This document shows positions 20,764-27,213 of a stretch of DNA of 64,000 nt, in pieces (the first letter of the stretch is position 1; each line of letters begins with the position of its first letter). The notes under the pieces are model-generated. The model did no database searches, was not told the DNA's origin, and saw only the letters and a program-made list of their open reading frames with translations. This DNA comes from JAMLHN01 sp035708745 (GTDB lineage: Bacteria > Chloroflexota > Chloroflexia > Thermomicrobiales > UBA6265): contig DASTFJ010000250.1 of assembly GCA_035708745.1 (NCBI GenBank), positions 62,001-126,000 of the forward strand, in the 5' to 3' direction. The translations under genes and the position numbers were made by a program.

Positions 20764-21498
20764 TCAAGCACCGAGTGCTTCGAACGGCAACTGCGTGACC
20801 TTGGCCGCGTCTTCCGTACTGACCGAAACGGTGCCCGATTCGGTCATGTAGTCGATGACCGCGGCGTCTTCCGCCTGGCCGGTCAACGTTTCCGAGAAGC
20901 GCACCTTGCTGTGAGCATTGCCTTCGGCCTCGATCTCGATCGTCTTGCTATCGAGCTGCAGTGCGTCGAGGGTGGCATTGTCCTCGGTTTGGACCTGCTG
21001 CGATTCCGCGCTGCCCGCGATCGACACGCTCGCGTTCCCTTCGACCTGGGACTCCAGGCGCTGGACCGCAAGCTTCGTGACTTGCAAACTCGTATTGTCT
21101 TCTACCGAGATCTCGAGCGAATCGACGGTCAGTCCATCGACTTCAGCGGTAACGGCTCCCTCGAGCTCGATTTGCGAGAGCGACGGAACGGTGATGTGAT
21201 AGACCAGATCGGCGCCGGACGATTGGTTGTCATCGTCGTTCGGCTCGATCTCCAACGTGTTGAACCACACCTGCACCTGCAGATTCGAGATTTGGTCCTG
21301 CGGACCAGACACCGTCACCGCCGCCGGCGACCCGATGGTGATGATCGCATGCCCGGCTCCCTCGATTTGCAGCTGAGAGAAATCACTCACCTCGAACGGC
21401 GTGCCATCGGCCTGCGCCGACGCCGACCCATACCCCACGCCCGTCATCAATACGGCCGCGGCCGCCAATGCGCCAATTCTTGACCACGACGATTGCAT
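20764..21498 (-). CDS. Secreted GIN-domain (DUF2807-like) protein
   Basis: 244 aa. Sec signal peptide (RIGALAAAAVLMTGVGYGSASAQA). The rest is a repetitive beta-rich domain with the pattern of head GIN/DUF2807 proteins (FSQLQIEGAGHAIITIGS, VSGPQDQISNLQVQV, repeated EDN/SVS and LELEG-like steps). Such domains form right-handed beta-helices and are annotated as putative adhesin heads; the actual role is unknown. Start is fixed by AGGAGGAAGCGAA directly before ATG at 21498; an upstream open extension lacks signal features. Monocistronic: flanked by its own terminator and a minus-strand -10 (TACAAT, 21581-21586). Confidence 0.82.
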   Translation of the reverse strand: MQSSWSRIGALAAAAVLMTGVGYGSASAQADGTPFEVSDFSQLQIEGAGHAIITIGSPAAVTVSGPQDQISNLQVQVWFNTLEIEPNDDDNQSSGADLVYHITVPSLSQIELEGAVTAEVDGLTVDSLEISVEDNTSLQVTKLAVQRLESQVEGNASVSIAGSAESQQVQTEDNATLDALQLDSKTIEIEAEGNAHSKVRFSETLTGQAEDAAVIDYMTESGTVSVSTEDAAKVTQLPFEALGA

Positions 21499-21580
21499 TT
21501 CGCTTCCTCCTGGCGCCGGCTGGCGCTGATTCGTTCCAGCTTGCCTCTCATTTTGTTTGTGCCCGTCCAGGCGTTCACGC

Positions 21581-21609
21581 ATTGTAATGAGGGGCGTTCA
21601 CCACCAGCA
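21581..21609 (-). promoter_or_regulatory. Possible promoter of the GIN-domain gene
   Basis: A good -10 TACAAT (minus strand, 21581-21586) with a poor -35 (TGCTGG) at 17-nt spacing. It gives a leader of about 75 nt ending in a strong ribosome-binding site. Confidence 0.35.
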
Positions 21610-21744
21610 GCCCAAAACTCTGGTTCCCCGCACAATATCGGATCGGATCGCTCTTCGTCTCTCCTGCAAATGGAGGGTATTTCGTCCGAGGCGGTCACTT
21701 CAGGCGTCAGCAATAGCTGAGGAGGCCATTTGACGCCGCGCGCT

Positions 21745-21756
21745 GCGTACGTACGC
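21745..21756. repeat. 12-bp perfect palindrome GCGTACGTACGC
   Basis: Perfect palindrome about 60-70 nt upstream of the RNA-gene promoter at 21816-21844. It is a possible operator for that promoter; nothing further supports this. Confidence 0.35.
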
Positions 21757-21815
21757 TTTGCGGACAATTTTTGGGAACGCCCAGAATTACATAGAATTTT
21801 CGTCCACTGGGTGTA

Positions 21816-21844
21816 TGTACATTGACTCGGAGTCATGCTATTCT
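21816..21844 (+). promoter_or_regulatory. Extended -10 promoter upstream of the structured RNA region
   Basis: TGTACA (21816-21821), a 17-nt spacer and TATTCT (21839-21844) preceded by TGC make an extended -10 promoter (TGnTATTCT). Transcription would begin near 21852 and run into the hairpin-rich segment that ends in a T6 terminator at 22303. Confidence 0.5.
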
Positions 21845-21851
21845 GCCTCTG

Positions 21852-22303
21852 CATTGGTTTTGCCTAGCCGGTGTGCTGAAGCAGTAAAGCTCAGTCGCCT
21901 CGGTCACAACAGGGAACACGCGGGGCGTGAAGTTCATCCCCCGAGTGATGTGACCGGTACCCAGCGAGACATCCGACGCTACGTAAGGTATCGTGCGACG
22001 GATGGAGAGCTTCGACAGCTCCCGCAGTCGTTCTCGGACGACGGCACTTCCGCAAGGAAGCCCCATTCCTTACGAATGGCGGGGAGAACTGGATTACGTT
22101 CCAGCAACGGCAGCAAAAGTGGCGGTCGAGCGTACGGCGCAACCTTCACGGGCAACGGCGCACGAATCGATTGAAGCCAATCGAAGCAAAGCGGAACGCA
22201 AGTGACGCAATGTGGAGAACGGTGAAATTCCAATCAAATGGACCATGCTGCTGATAGGCTGGTACGTCCCCAAAGGCTTCGGCCAGAGGGGGCGTACTTT
22301 TTT
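21852..22303 (+). ncRNA. Candidate structured RNA of unknown family (~450 nt)
   Basis: No credible protein-coding frame exists here, but the plus strand folds locally throughout. Stems seen: 21901-21908 with 21949-21956 (8 bp) enclosing 21917-21929 (5 bp); 21970-22004 (12 bp with one mismatch and one bulge); 22007-22021; 22027-22042; 22047-22060 (5 bp capped by a GCAA tetraloop); 22063-22079 (6 bp); 22089-22104 (5 bp); 22167-22184 (7 bp, 4-nt loop). It starts after an extended -10 promoter and ends at an intrinsic terminator. Hallmarks of tmRNA, RNase P RNA, SRP RNA, 6S RNA or common riboswitches were looked for and not found. It could be a free-standing RNA or a long attenuating leader of the NUDIX gene 48 nt downstream. 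Boundaries are inferred. Confidence 0.5.
22262..22303 (+). terminator. Intrinsic terminator with nested UUCG hairpin
   Basis: GTACGTCCCC (22262-22271) pairs with GGGGGCGTAC (22288-22297), ten base pairs including one G-U, followed directly by six T (22298-22303). The loop contains GGC-TTCG-GCC, a stable UUCG mini-hairpin. No plus-strand gene ends nearby, so it should terminate the RNA at 21852-22303 or attenuate read-through into the NUDIX gene. Confidence 0.8.
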
Positions 22304-22350
22304 CCCCAGGACACCGTTTTCCATGACCCATTGGCACAGTCCAGCCCTAG

Positions 22351-22942
22351 ATGGCGTACGGGTTCGCCCGACCGCGCGTCCTGCTCATCGACCGGCGCGG
22401 CTGCGCCCTCCTCTTCTGCGCGGCCGGTTCCGATGGGCAGCCGTTCTGGTTCACTCCCGGAGGCGGGCCCAAACCAGATGAGACACCGGAAGCTGCAGTT
22501 CTCCGGGAGCTCGAAGAAGAAACCGGACTCCGCCACGCCGGAGCTCGAACGAGAAATCTGGTGGCGCACGCTGCATATCCCATTCGATGGAGAAGTGCGC
22601 GAGATCCACCAGCGATGGTTTCTCGTTCGTACCGATCGCTTTGTGCTCTGCACCTCCGTTTTCGATCAATTGGAGCTCGACACTATGATCGAGCACCGCT
22701 GGTGGACTGCCAGCGAGCTTCGAGCTACCTCCGACCGAATCGTTCCGGCAGATCTCGGCGCCAGGTTGGCCGATCTGCTGCGCGGTGGTTCACCCGCGAT
22801 TCCCGTGGATATCTCGACCGGTCACGTTCGATTGCGGTGTCCTGAATTTCACTGGGTCGAGCTGCATGCTAGGCTGGCGCTTGGGTGGCCGTGGGCACTC
22901 GCCGAACGCCTTCCGATTCAATTGCCATCCTTCAGCATTTAG
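22351..22942 (+). pseudogene. Frameshifted NUDIX hydrolase gene
   Basis: The NUDIX box (GX5EX7REUXEEXGU: GGPKPDE, TPEAAVL, RELEEETGL) is intact in the frame starting at ATG 22351. The rest of the family sequence (PELEREIWWRTLHIPFDG, FLVRTDRF, HRWWTASELRATSDRIVP) is in the next frame and runs to the stop at 22942. The switch lies between about 22525 and 22550 and equals one extra base. Each single frame alone yields an unnatural protein. Either a recent inactivating mutation, a sequencing error, or (less likely) programmed +1 shifting. The intact protein would be about 197 aa and resembles ADP-ribose/nucleotide pyrophosphatases. It lies just downstream of the structured RNA and its terminator. 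Confidence 0.8.
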
Positions 22943-22994
22943 AGGAACCGTGAATCCCTCGACACGACCCAACGGTCAAGAGGCAGCCACGCCA

Positions 22995-23702
22995 ATGCAC
23001 GTCACAGGACACGACCTCGGCGAAATCCGTCTCTTCGCCCACCTACCGGTCACGACGCTCCAGGCGATTGCCGAGCGAGGCCGCATCGAGCGCGTTCATC
23101 GCGGAGACTTCCTCTTCTTCGAAGGAGATCCGGCCACCAGCGCCCATTTTCTGCTCGACGGCCGAGTGAAAATCGTCCACGAAACGGAAGACGGACAAGA
23201 AGTCATTCTTCGCCTGGTCCAGACCGGGGATATTTTCGGTGGCGCCGGCGGTTGGGGCGATCGTGTCTATCCCGCGACGGCCATCGCGTTGGACGATGCC
23301 CTCATTTTCATCGTTCCGGTCTCAGCATTCACCTTGCTCCTCACCCGCTATCCCGAATTTGCAATGGCGATGATCCAGGAAATGGGAACGCGCCTGCGCG
23401 AAGCCGAGGCTCGCATTCGCGAATTGCAAGCCGAACGCGTCGAACGCCGCATCGCTCGCACCCTGCTGCGATTGGCCGGCAAAACCGGAACGAAAACCAA
23501 CGAGGGCATCCAGATCGAACTTCCGCAGTCCCGCCAGCATTTGGCGGACCTTTCTGGCGCCACGCTTAGCACAGTCAGCCGGGTCCTGAGCGAGTGGGAC
23601 CGCCAGGGGCTGATTGTCGCTGGCCGTGAGCGCCTGACCATCGCAAAACCTCATCAACTCGTCATGATCGCGGAAGACGCGACCGCATCCGACCAGGATT
23701 GA
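22995..23702 (+). CDS. Crp/Fnr-family transcriptional regulator
   Basis: 235 aa from ATG 22995 (a GTG at 22950 behind AGAGG is an alternative). N-terminal cyclic-nucleotide-binding-like beta barrel (FLFFEGDPATSAHFLLDGRVKI, GDIFGGAGGW), long dimer helix, and C-terminal HTH (QSRQHLADLSGATLSTVSRVL). It lacks the N-terminal cysteine cluster of Fnr, so any redox or NO sensing would be through another ligand, as in DNR/NnrR proteins. It is immediately upstream of DUF1858/DUF59/DUF2249 genes, and a Crp/Fnr-type palindrome lies 18 nt past its stop. This suggests it controls that cluster, a pattern typical of NO and denitrification loci. Confidence 0.92.
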   Translation: MHVTGHDLGEIRLFAHLPVTTLQAIAERGRIERVHRGDFLFFEGDPATSAHFLLDGRVKIVHETEDGQEVILRLVQTGDIFGGAGGWGDRVYPATAIALDDALIFIVPVSAFTLLLTRYPEFAMAMIQEMGTRLREAEARIRELQAERVERRIARTLLRLAGKTGTKTNEGIQIELPQSRQHLADLSGATLSTVSRVLSEWDRQGLIVAGRERLTIAKPHQLVMIAEDATASDQD

Positions 23703-23719
23703 CTTTCCATTTCGCTTCT

Positions 23720-23733
23720 TTGCGCTAGCGCAA
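23720..23733. promoter_or_regulatory. Crp/Fnr-type operator palindrome TTGCG-CTAG-CGCAA
   Basis: Perfect 14-bp palindrome with the spacing of Fnr/Dnr sites (TTGat-N4-atCAA), in the gap between the Crp/Fnr gene and the DUF1858 gene. If bound at -41.5, transcription would start near 23768, upstream of the GTG start at 23794. No strong -10 was found there. Confidence 0.6.
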
Positions 23734-23793
23734 CGACAACTCCTCACCGAAGTGAGAGCCTGAGACTGAAATGAGAGGTCGCAGGAGTCGCTG

Positions 23794-24024
23794 GTGCCCA
23801 AACACGCGGAAACAATCACGAGCGAAACCGTAATCGATTGGGTAATGACCACCTACCCGAGCACGGTTTCCGTGTTTCTCCACTGGCGCATGCAGTGCGT
23901 CGGTTGCCCAATCGCAAGGTTCGAATCGATTGCAGACGCCTGTCTGATGCACCAGCGACCGGTTGGGCCATTCCTCACCGAGCTCCGCATGGCAGCAGCT
24001 GAAGTCATCCCGGAACAGTTATGA
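23794..24024 (+). CDS. DUF1858 domain protein (redox-disulfide type)
   Basis: 76 aa. Matches small DUF1858 proteins found beside hybrid-cluster and nitrogen-oxide genes: an N-terminal ITSETVIDWVMTTYPSTVSVF segment and a CxxC pair in QCVGCPIARFESI. The two cysteines suggest a redox or metal-binding role; function is not established. It starts at GTG with AGGAG 6 nt upstream. First gene of a tight plus-strand cluster ending at 26809, and directly downstream of the candidate Crp/Fnr operator. Confidence 0.85.
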   Translation: MPKHAETITSETVIDWVMTTYPSTVSVFLHWRMQCVGCPIARFESIADACLMHQRPVGPFLTELRMAAAEVIPEQL

Positions 24025-24040
24025 CGAGCGCAAGGGAACT

Positions 24041-24352
24041 ATGGAAACAATGACGGAAACCGAAGCCTCCGTATGGGACGTGCTTCACAGTGTCATCGAC
24101 CCGGAGGTGGGTATCAACATCGTCGATCTCGGATTGGTGTACGGCGTCGATATCGACGGTGACGATGTCAAGGTCACCATGACCCTGACCACACCCGGCT
24201 GCCCGCTGCACGACACCATTGCCGAGGCAGTCGATACCTCGATTCACTATTTCGTTCCCTATTGCGAAAACGTTAGCATCGACCTCGTCTGGGAGCCGCG
24301 CTGGTCCCCGTCGATGATTACCGAGGCTGGTCTGAAAGCGCTGGGTTGGTAA
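24041..24352 (+). CDS. MIP18/DUF59-family metal-sulfur cluster assembly protein
   Basis: 103 aa. Core motifs VIDPEVGINIVDLGLVYGV and the conserved TLTTPGCPLHDTIAEAV with its cysteine identify the MIP18/PaaD/SufT family, which helps insert Fe-S clusters or mature oxidoreductases. It starts at ATG 24041, 17 nt after the DUF1858 gene, and is followed after 2 nt by the DUF2249 gene, so it is within one operon. Its presence suggests that a metalloprotein of this cluster needs maturation. Confidence 0.9.
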   Translation: METMTETEASVWDVLHSVIDPEVGINIVDLGLVYGVDIDGDDVKVTMTLTTPGCPLHDTIAEAVDTSIHYFVPYCENVSIDLVWEPRWSPSMITEAGLKALGW

Positions 24353-24354
24353 AG

Positions 24355-25224
24355 ATGGCTTCTCCCTCTTCGGTATCCGCGGCCGCCCCTATCACCCCCA
24401 ACTGGAAGATCAGCGAGGTGTTGCAAGTTCACCCAGAGTTGCTCGATGTCCTCATCGAGACGGCGCCAGAATTCAAGAAGTTGCGCAATCCGATCTTGCG
24501 ACGCGTCCAGAGCAAACTCGTCACCGTGGGCCAGGCAGCCCAGATCGCCGGTCTCGAACCCGCCTATCTGGTCGACCGTCTCAATGCGGCGGCTGGTATC
24601 CAGGGTCCAGTTGCCGACAAGTCCGAGGATTCGAGCTCTTCGATACCGAAACCCGAACCACCGTGGGTAGATGCAGCAACTATCGCCCAGTGGATCGATG
24701 TTCGACCCTACCAGCAACGTGGCGAAGAACCGTTCAGCGCCATCATGGCCGCCATCCGCGAGGTGCCTCGGGGACAGGTGCTGCTGTTGCGCAATACCTT
24801 CGAACCAACTCCCTTGTACGACATTCTCGGCCAACGCGGATTCGAGCACTGGGCGACGCAACTGGGAGAAAGCGACTGGGAAATTCGCTTCTTCCACGCC
24901 GGATCGGCTCGTACGTCGCAGCAACCCGCGAATGCGCCGGACACTGCGCGAGCTCATGACACTTGGGACGACCCCACTTCCACGCTGACGATCGATGTAA
25001 GCGAGCTCGTTCCGCCTGAACCGATGATTCGGATCCTGACCGCCCTCGAGGAGCTACCGGATGGCGCGAGCCTGCTCGTCCATCATGTCCGTCGCCCGAT
25101 GCATCTTTATCCCCGCCTGGATGAGCTCGGATATCACCATGACACCCGCGAGATCGGGCCTGCACAGGTCGAAATTCTCATTGAAAAGCCTGCAGCCCCA
25201 GTCCCGGTGATAGGTGCGCGATGA
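24355..25224 (+). CDS. DUF1858-DUF2249-DUF2249 fusion protein
   Basis: 289 aa. The N-terminal ~75 residues look like DUF1858 (WKISEVLQVHPELLDVLIE, FKKLRNPILRR, TVGQAAQIAGL) but without the CxxC pair. Two DUF2249-like units follow, starting near IDVRPYQQRGEEPFSAIMAA and IDVSELVPPEPMIRILTALE; each has the pattern of a TusA/SirA-like alpha-beta fold. Such proteins occur next to heme-copper and NO-metabolism genes; the biochemical role is unknown. ATG at 24355; the stop overlaps the next ATG as ATGA. Confidence 0.85.
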   Translation: MASPSSVSAAAPITPNWKISEVLQVHPELLDVLIETAPEFKKLRNPILRRVQSKLVTVGQAAQIAGLEPAYLVDRLNAAAGIQGPVADKSEDSSSSIPKPEPPWVDAATIAQWIDVRPYQQRGEEPFSAIMAAIREVPRGQVLLLRNTFEPTPLYDILGQRGFEHWATQLGESDWEIRFFHAGSARTSQQPANAPDTARAHDTWDDPTSTLTIDVSELVPPEPMIRILTALEELPDGASLLVHHVRRPMHLYPRLDELGYHHDTREIGPAQVEILIEKPAAPVPVIGAR

Positions 25225-26567
25225 CAGGCGGTCCCGGGGGGCTGAGCTCGAAGCACGGCCCGGCACTCGATCTTCCCGGTCGTTTCATGGCGCTCGCCAT
25301 GCTGATGCTGGCCGTGGTTGCCGTGGTGTCCCCCTGGGCGTATCGATGGCTCATCGATGGGTTCTATGCCCCACAACTCCTGGCGTTCGTCCATCTCAAC
25401 ACGCTGGGCGTCATCGCGGCCGTGCTCATGGGAGCCAGTTACCAACTCGTCCCGGTGGTCTTGCAGACCCCGATCGCCTCAGTGCGGCTTGGCCGCCTGT
25501 CGTTTTGGTTCTATCTCGCGGGCATCGTCCTGTTCCTGCCCGGTCTGCTCGAACATTGGCGTCCCGGCATAGCCGCCGGTGCCGCGTTGGTGTTCTCAGC
25601 GTTGCTCGTCTATCTCGGTATCGTGGCGCTGACTCTGCACCGGGCGCCATCGTCCGATGTGGTCTCCTGGCACATCGCCGTTTCACTCGTCGGCTTGGCT
25701 GGAGGCATTGGGGCCGGTTTCCTGCTCGCGCTGAACAAGGGCGCGGGATTCCTCGAGTCCGCAACATTTCGCGTGCTCGCTGCTCACGCAACGCTGATGC
25801 TGGCTGGCTGGGTCATCATCATGTTGAACGGAGTGGCCTATCGCCTCGTCGGCATGTTCACCCTGTCCGAAGACCGCCTGTGGCGCCCGGTCGCGTGGGC
25901 TGAGCTCGCATGCTCTGCTTCCGGCGCGTGGCTCCTCGCTACCGGCCTCCTTCTGAATGCCCCCCGGTGGTTGCTCGCGGCTGGAGCGCTAACGATTGTG
26001 GGTGGCCAAGCGCTCTTTGGCGCCCAACTGATCCATCTCTACCGAGTGCGCCGCAGGCGCGGATTCGACATTCATATTCAGTTTGCGCTGGCGGCAATCA
26101 CCTGCGGGCTACTCTGTTCCGGCTTGCTGGCCGGAGGTCTCCTTACTCACCGTTCGATCGACTCGCCCGTCTGGATAGCGGTGGGCTGGCTGGCAATTTC
26201 CGGAGTGGCCATTACCGCCATTCAGGGGTTCTTCTACAAGATTGCGACCTTTCTCATTTGGCTACACCGATATGCACCCATCGCGGGCCGCAGCCGCGTT
26301 CCTCGTCTCGAGGATCTGTACGACCGGCGAATCGCGAAGACTGGTTGGGCGTTCTGGGTATCCGGGCTGGCGAGCTCGCTCGTCGCCATCCTAATTTCGA
26401 ACCGTTCCCTGGCAACGGCCGCGGGTGTCGTGGCACTTGCAGGGTTGGGTTGTTTTCTCGCAAACGCCGGGCGTATCGCCGCACACGCGCGGCCCGGCAC
26501 TGCGGGGAGTGAATTTTCGGCTCGGATTCGGTTTTCCGGAACGGGCAAGGAAGGACAGGTTTCATGA
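25221..26567 (+). CDS. Polytopic membrane protein resembling NnrS/heme-copper oxidase subunit I
   Basis: 448 aa with about 12 hydrophobic segments. Recurrent features are FVHLNTLGVIAAVLMGASYQ (H58), LAAHATLMLAGWV (H189), DIHIQF (H285) and FYKIATFLIWLHRYAP (H349). The spread of membrane-embedded histidines and the HLNTLG and aHxxLxxxGW patterns recall NnrS and subunit-I-like proteins, in which such histidines bind heme or copper. I cannot show that metal is bound here. Overlaps both neighbours by 4 nt (ATGA), so it is strictly coupled to the two DUF2249 genes. A role in nitric oxide handling or electron transfer is inferred from context. Confidence 0.7.
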   Translation: MTGGPGGLSSKHGPALDLPGRFMALAMLMLAVVAVVSPWAYRWLIDGFYAPQLLAFVHLNTLGVIAAVLMGASYQLVPVVLQTPIASVRLGRLSFWFYLAGIVLFLPGLLEHWRPGIAAGAALVFSALLVYLGIVALTLHRAPSSDVVSWHIAVSLVGLAGGIGAGFLLALNKGAGFLESATFRVLAAHATLMLAGWVIIMLNGVAYRLVGMFTLSEDRLWRPVAWAELACSASGAWLLATGLLLNAPRWLLAAGALTIVGGQALFGAQLIHLYRVRRRRGFDIHIQFALAAITCGLLCSGLLAGGLLTHRSIDSPVWIAVGWLAISGVAITAIQGFFYKIATFLIWLHRYAPIAGRSRVPRLEDLYDRRIAKTGWAFWVSGLASSLVAILISNRSLATAAGVVALAGLGCFLANAGRIAAHARPGTAGSEFSARIRFSGTGKEGQVS

Positions 26568-26809
26568 CCGACAAGACCGCTGCTACCGTCGAGGTCGACG
26601 TGCGAAACATGGTGCCACGCGAGCGGCATCCGTTGATTTTCGCCACCATCGATGAGCTCGCCGCCGGCGAAACGATGCTGCTCATCAATGATCACGATCC
26701 CAAGCCACTGTATTATCAACTGATGGCCGAGCGCGCCGGTCAGGTTGGCTGGGAATATATCGAAAACGGCCCCACGGTTTGGCAGGTTCAAATCACAAAG
26801 CTCGGTTGA
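26564..26809 (+). CDS. DUF2249 domain protein
   Basis: 81 aa single-domain protein: VDVRNMVPRERHPLIFATID at the N-terminus, MLLINDHDPKPLYYQLMAE in the middle and a WQVQITKLG end. All are standard for DUF2249. Translationally coupled to the membrane protein (ATGA at 26564-26567). Last gene of the Crp/Fnr-linked cluster; a strong stem-loop follows at 26823-26855. Confidence 0.9.
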   Translation: MTDKTAATVEVDVRNMVPRERHPLIFATIDELAAGETMLLINDHDPKPLYYQLMAERAGQVGWEYIENGPTVWQVQITKLG

Positions 26810-26822
26810 ACTCGTAACGATT

Positions 26823-26855
26823 CGGCATCTGGCGACGTTGTGTCGCCCGATGCCG
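26823..26855 (+). terminator. Stem-loop closing the DUF2249 cluster
   Basis: CGGCATC (26823-26829) with GATGCCG (26849-26855), and GGCGAC (26831-26836) with GTCGCC (26842-26847), give 13 bp around a single T-C mismatch and a 5-nt loop. It starts 14 nt past the stop. No T-tract is present. Confidence 0.55.
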
Positions 26856-26891
26856 CCCGCCAATCCCTAGGCAGGCCGCAACCGCACCCAC

Positions 26892-27149
26892 GTGCGCGGA
26901 CAAGACTTTGTGACGAACGAGCAACGCAAGCGACATGGCGCCGGTGGGAAGTCGGAAGACTCAGCGTCCCGCCCTCAACAGCAACTCGATCGACCGCCCA
27001 AATCGGGTACCGGTCGGGTCGTGCAAGGCAATCCGGAAAAGAAAACATCGTCAGAACGTCCAGATGTTGTCGAGGAAGCATCGGAAGATTCGTTTCCAGC
27101 AAGCGATCCCCCGAACTGGGCAACCGGACAGCAACGAAACCCCGGATGA
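26892..27149 (+). CDS. Small conserved protein with EEASEDSFPASDPPNW motif
   Basis: 85 aa, hydrophilic and probably disordered. The C-terminal segment VEEASEDSFPASDPPNW is a motif I recognise from many short, uncharacterised bacterial proteins (EASDESFPASDPPSW-like), which is the reason to call it real. The start is uncertain: GTG at 26892 or GTG at 26910. Alternative frames over this stretch show no conserved pattern. It lies between the DUF2249 cluster and a cytochrome P450, 65 nt from the latter. No function is known to me. Confidence 0.6.
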   Translation: MRGQDFVTNEQRKRHGAGGKSEDSASRPQQQLDRPPKSGTGRVVQGNPEKKTSSERPDVVEEASEDSFPASDPPNWATGQQRNPG

Positions 27150-27213
27150 CACCAACCGAAGCGAAGAGCCTTGGTTTCCTGGCTCATCCCGATGTGCGAA
27201 ATGAGTTTCACCG

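Noticed and set aside
21822..21844. TTGACT (21822-21827) as the -35 of the RNA promoter
   Set aside because: It is only 11 nt from the -10, too close for a sigma-70 promoter; the extended -10 with TGTACA at 17 nt is preferred.
21758..22174. 138-aa plus-strand frame in the structured RNA region
   Set aside because: No family resemblance, no ribosome-binding site, and the DNA is dominated by short hairpins.
21852..22303. Identity of the structured region as T-box leader, tmRNA, RNase P RNA or SRP RNA
   Set aside because: The segment GGCTGGTACGTCCC near the terminator is only loosely like a T-box and no aminoacyl-tRNA synthetase follows; the conserved cores of tmRNA, RNase P and SRP RNA are absent.
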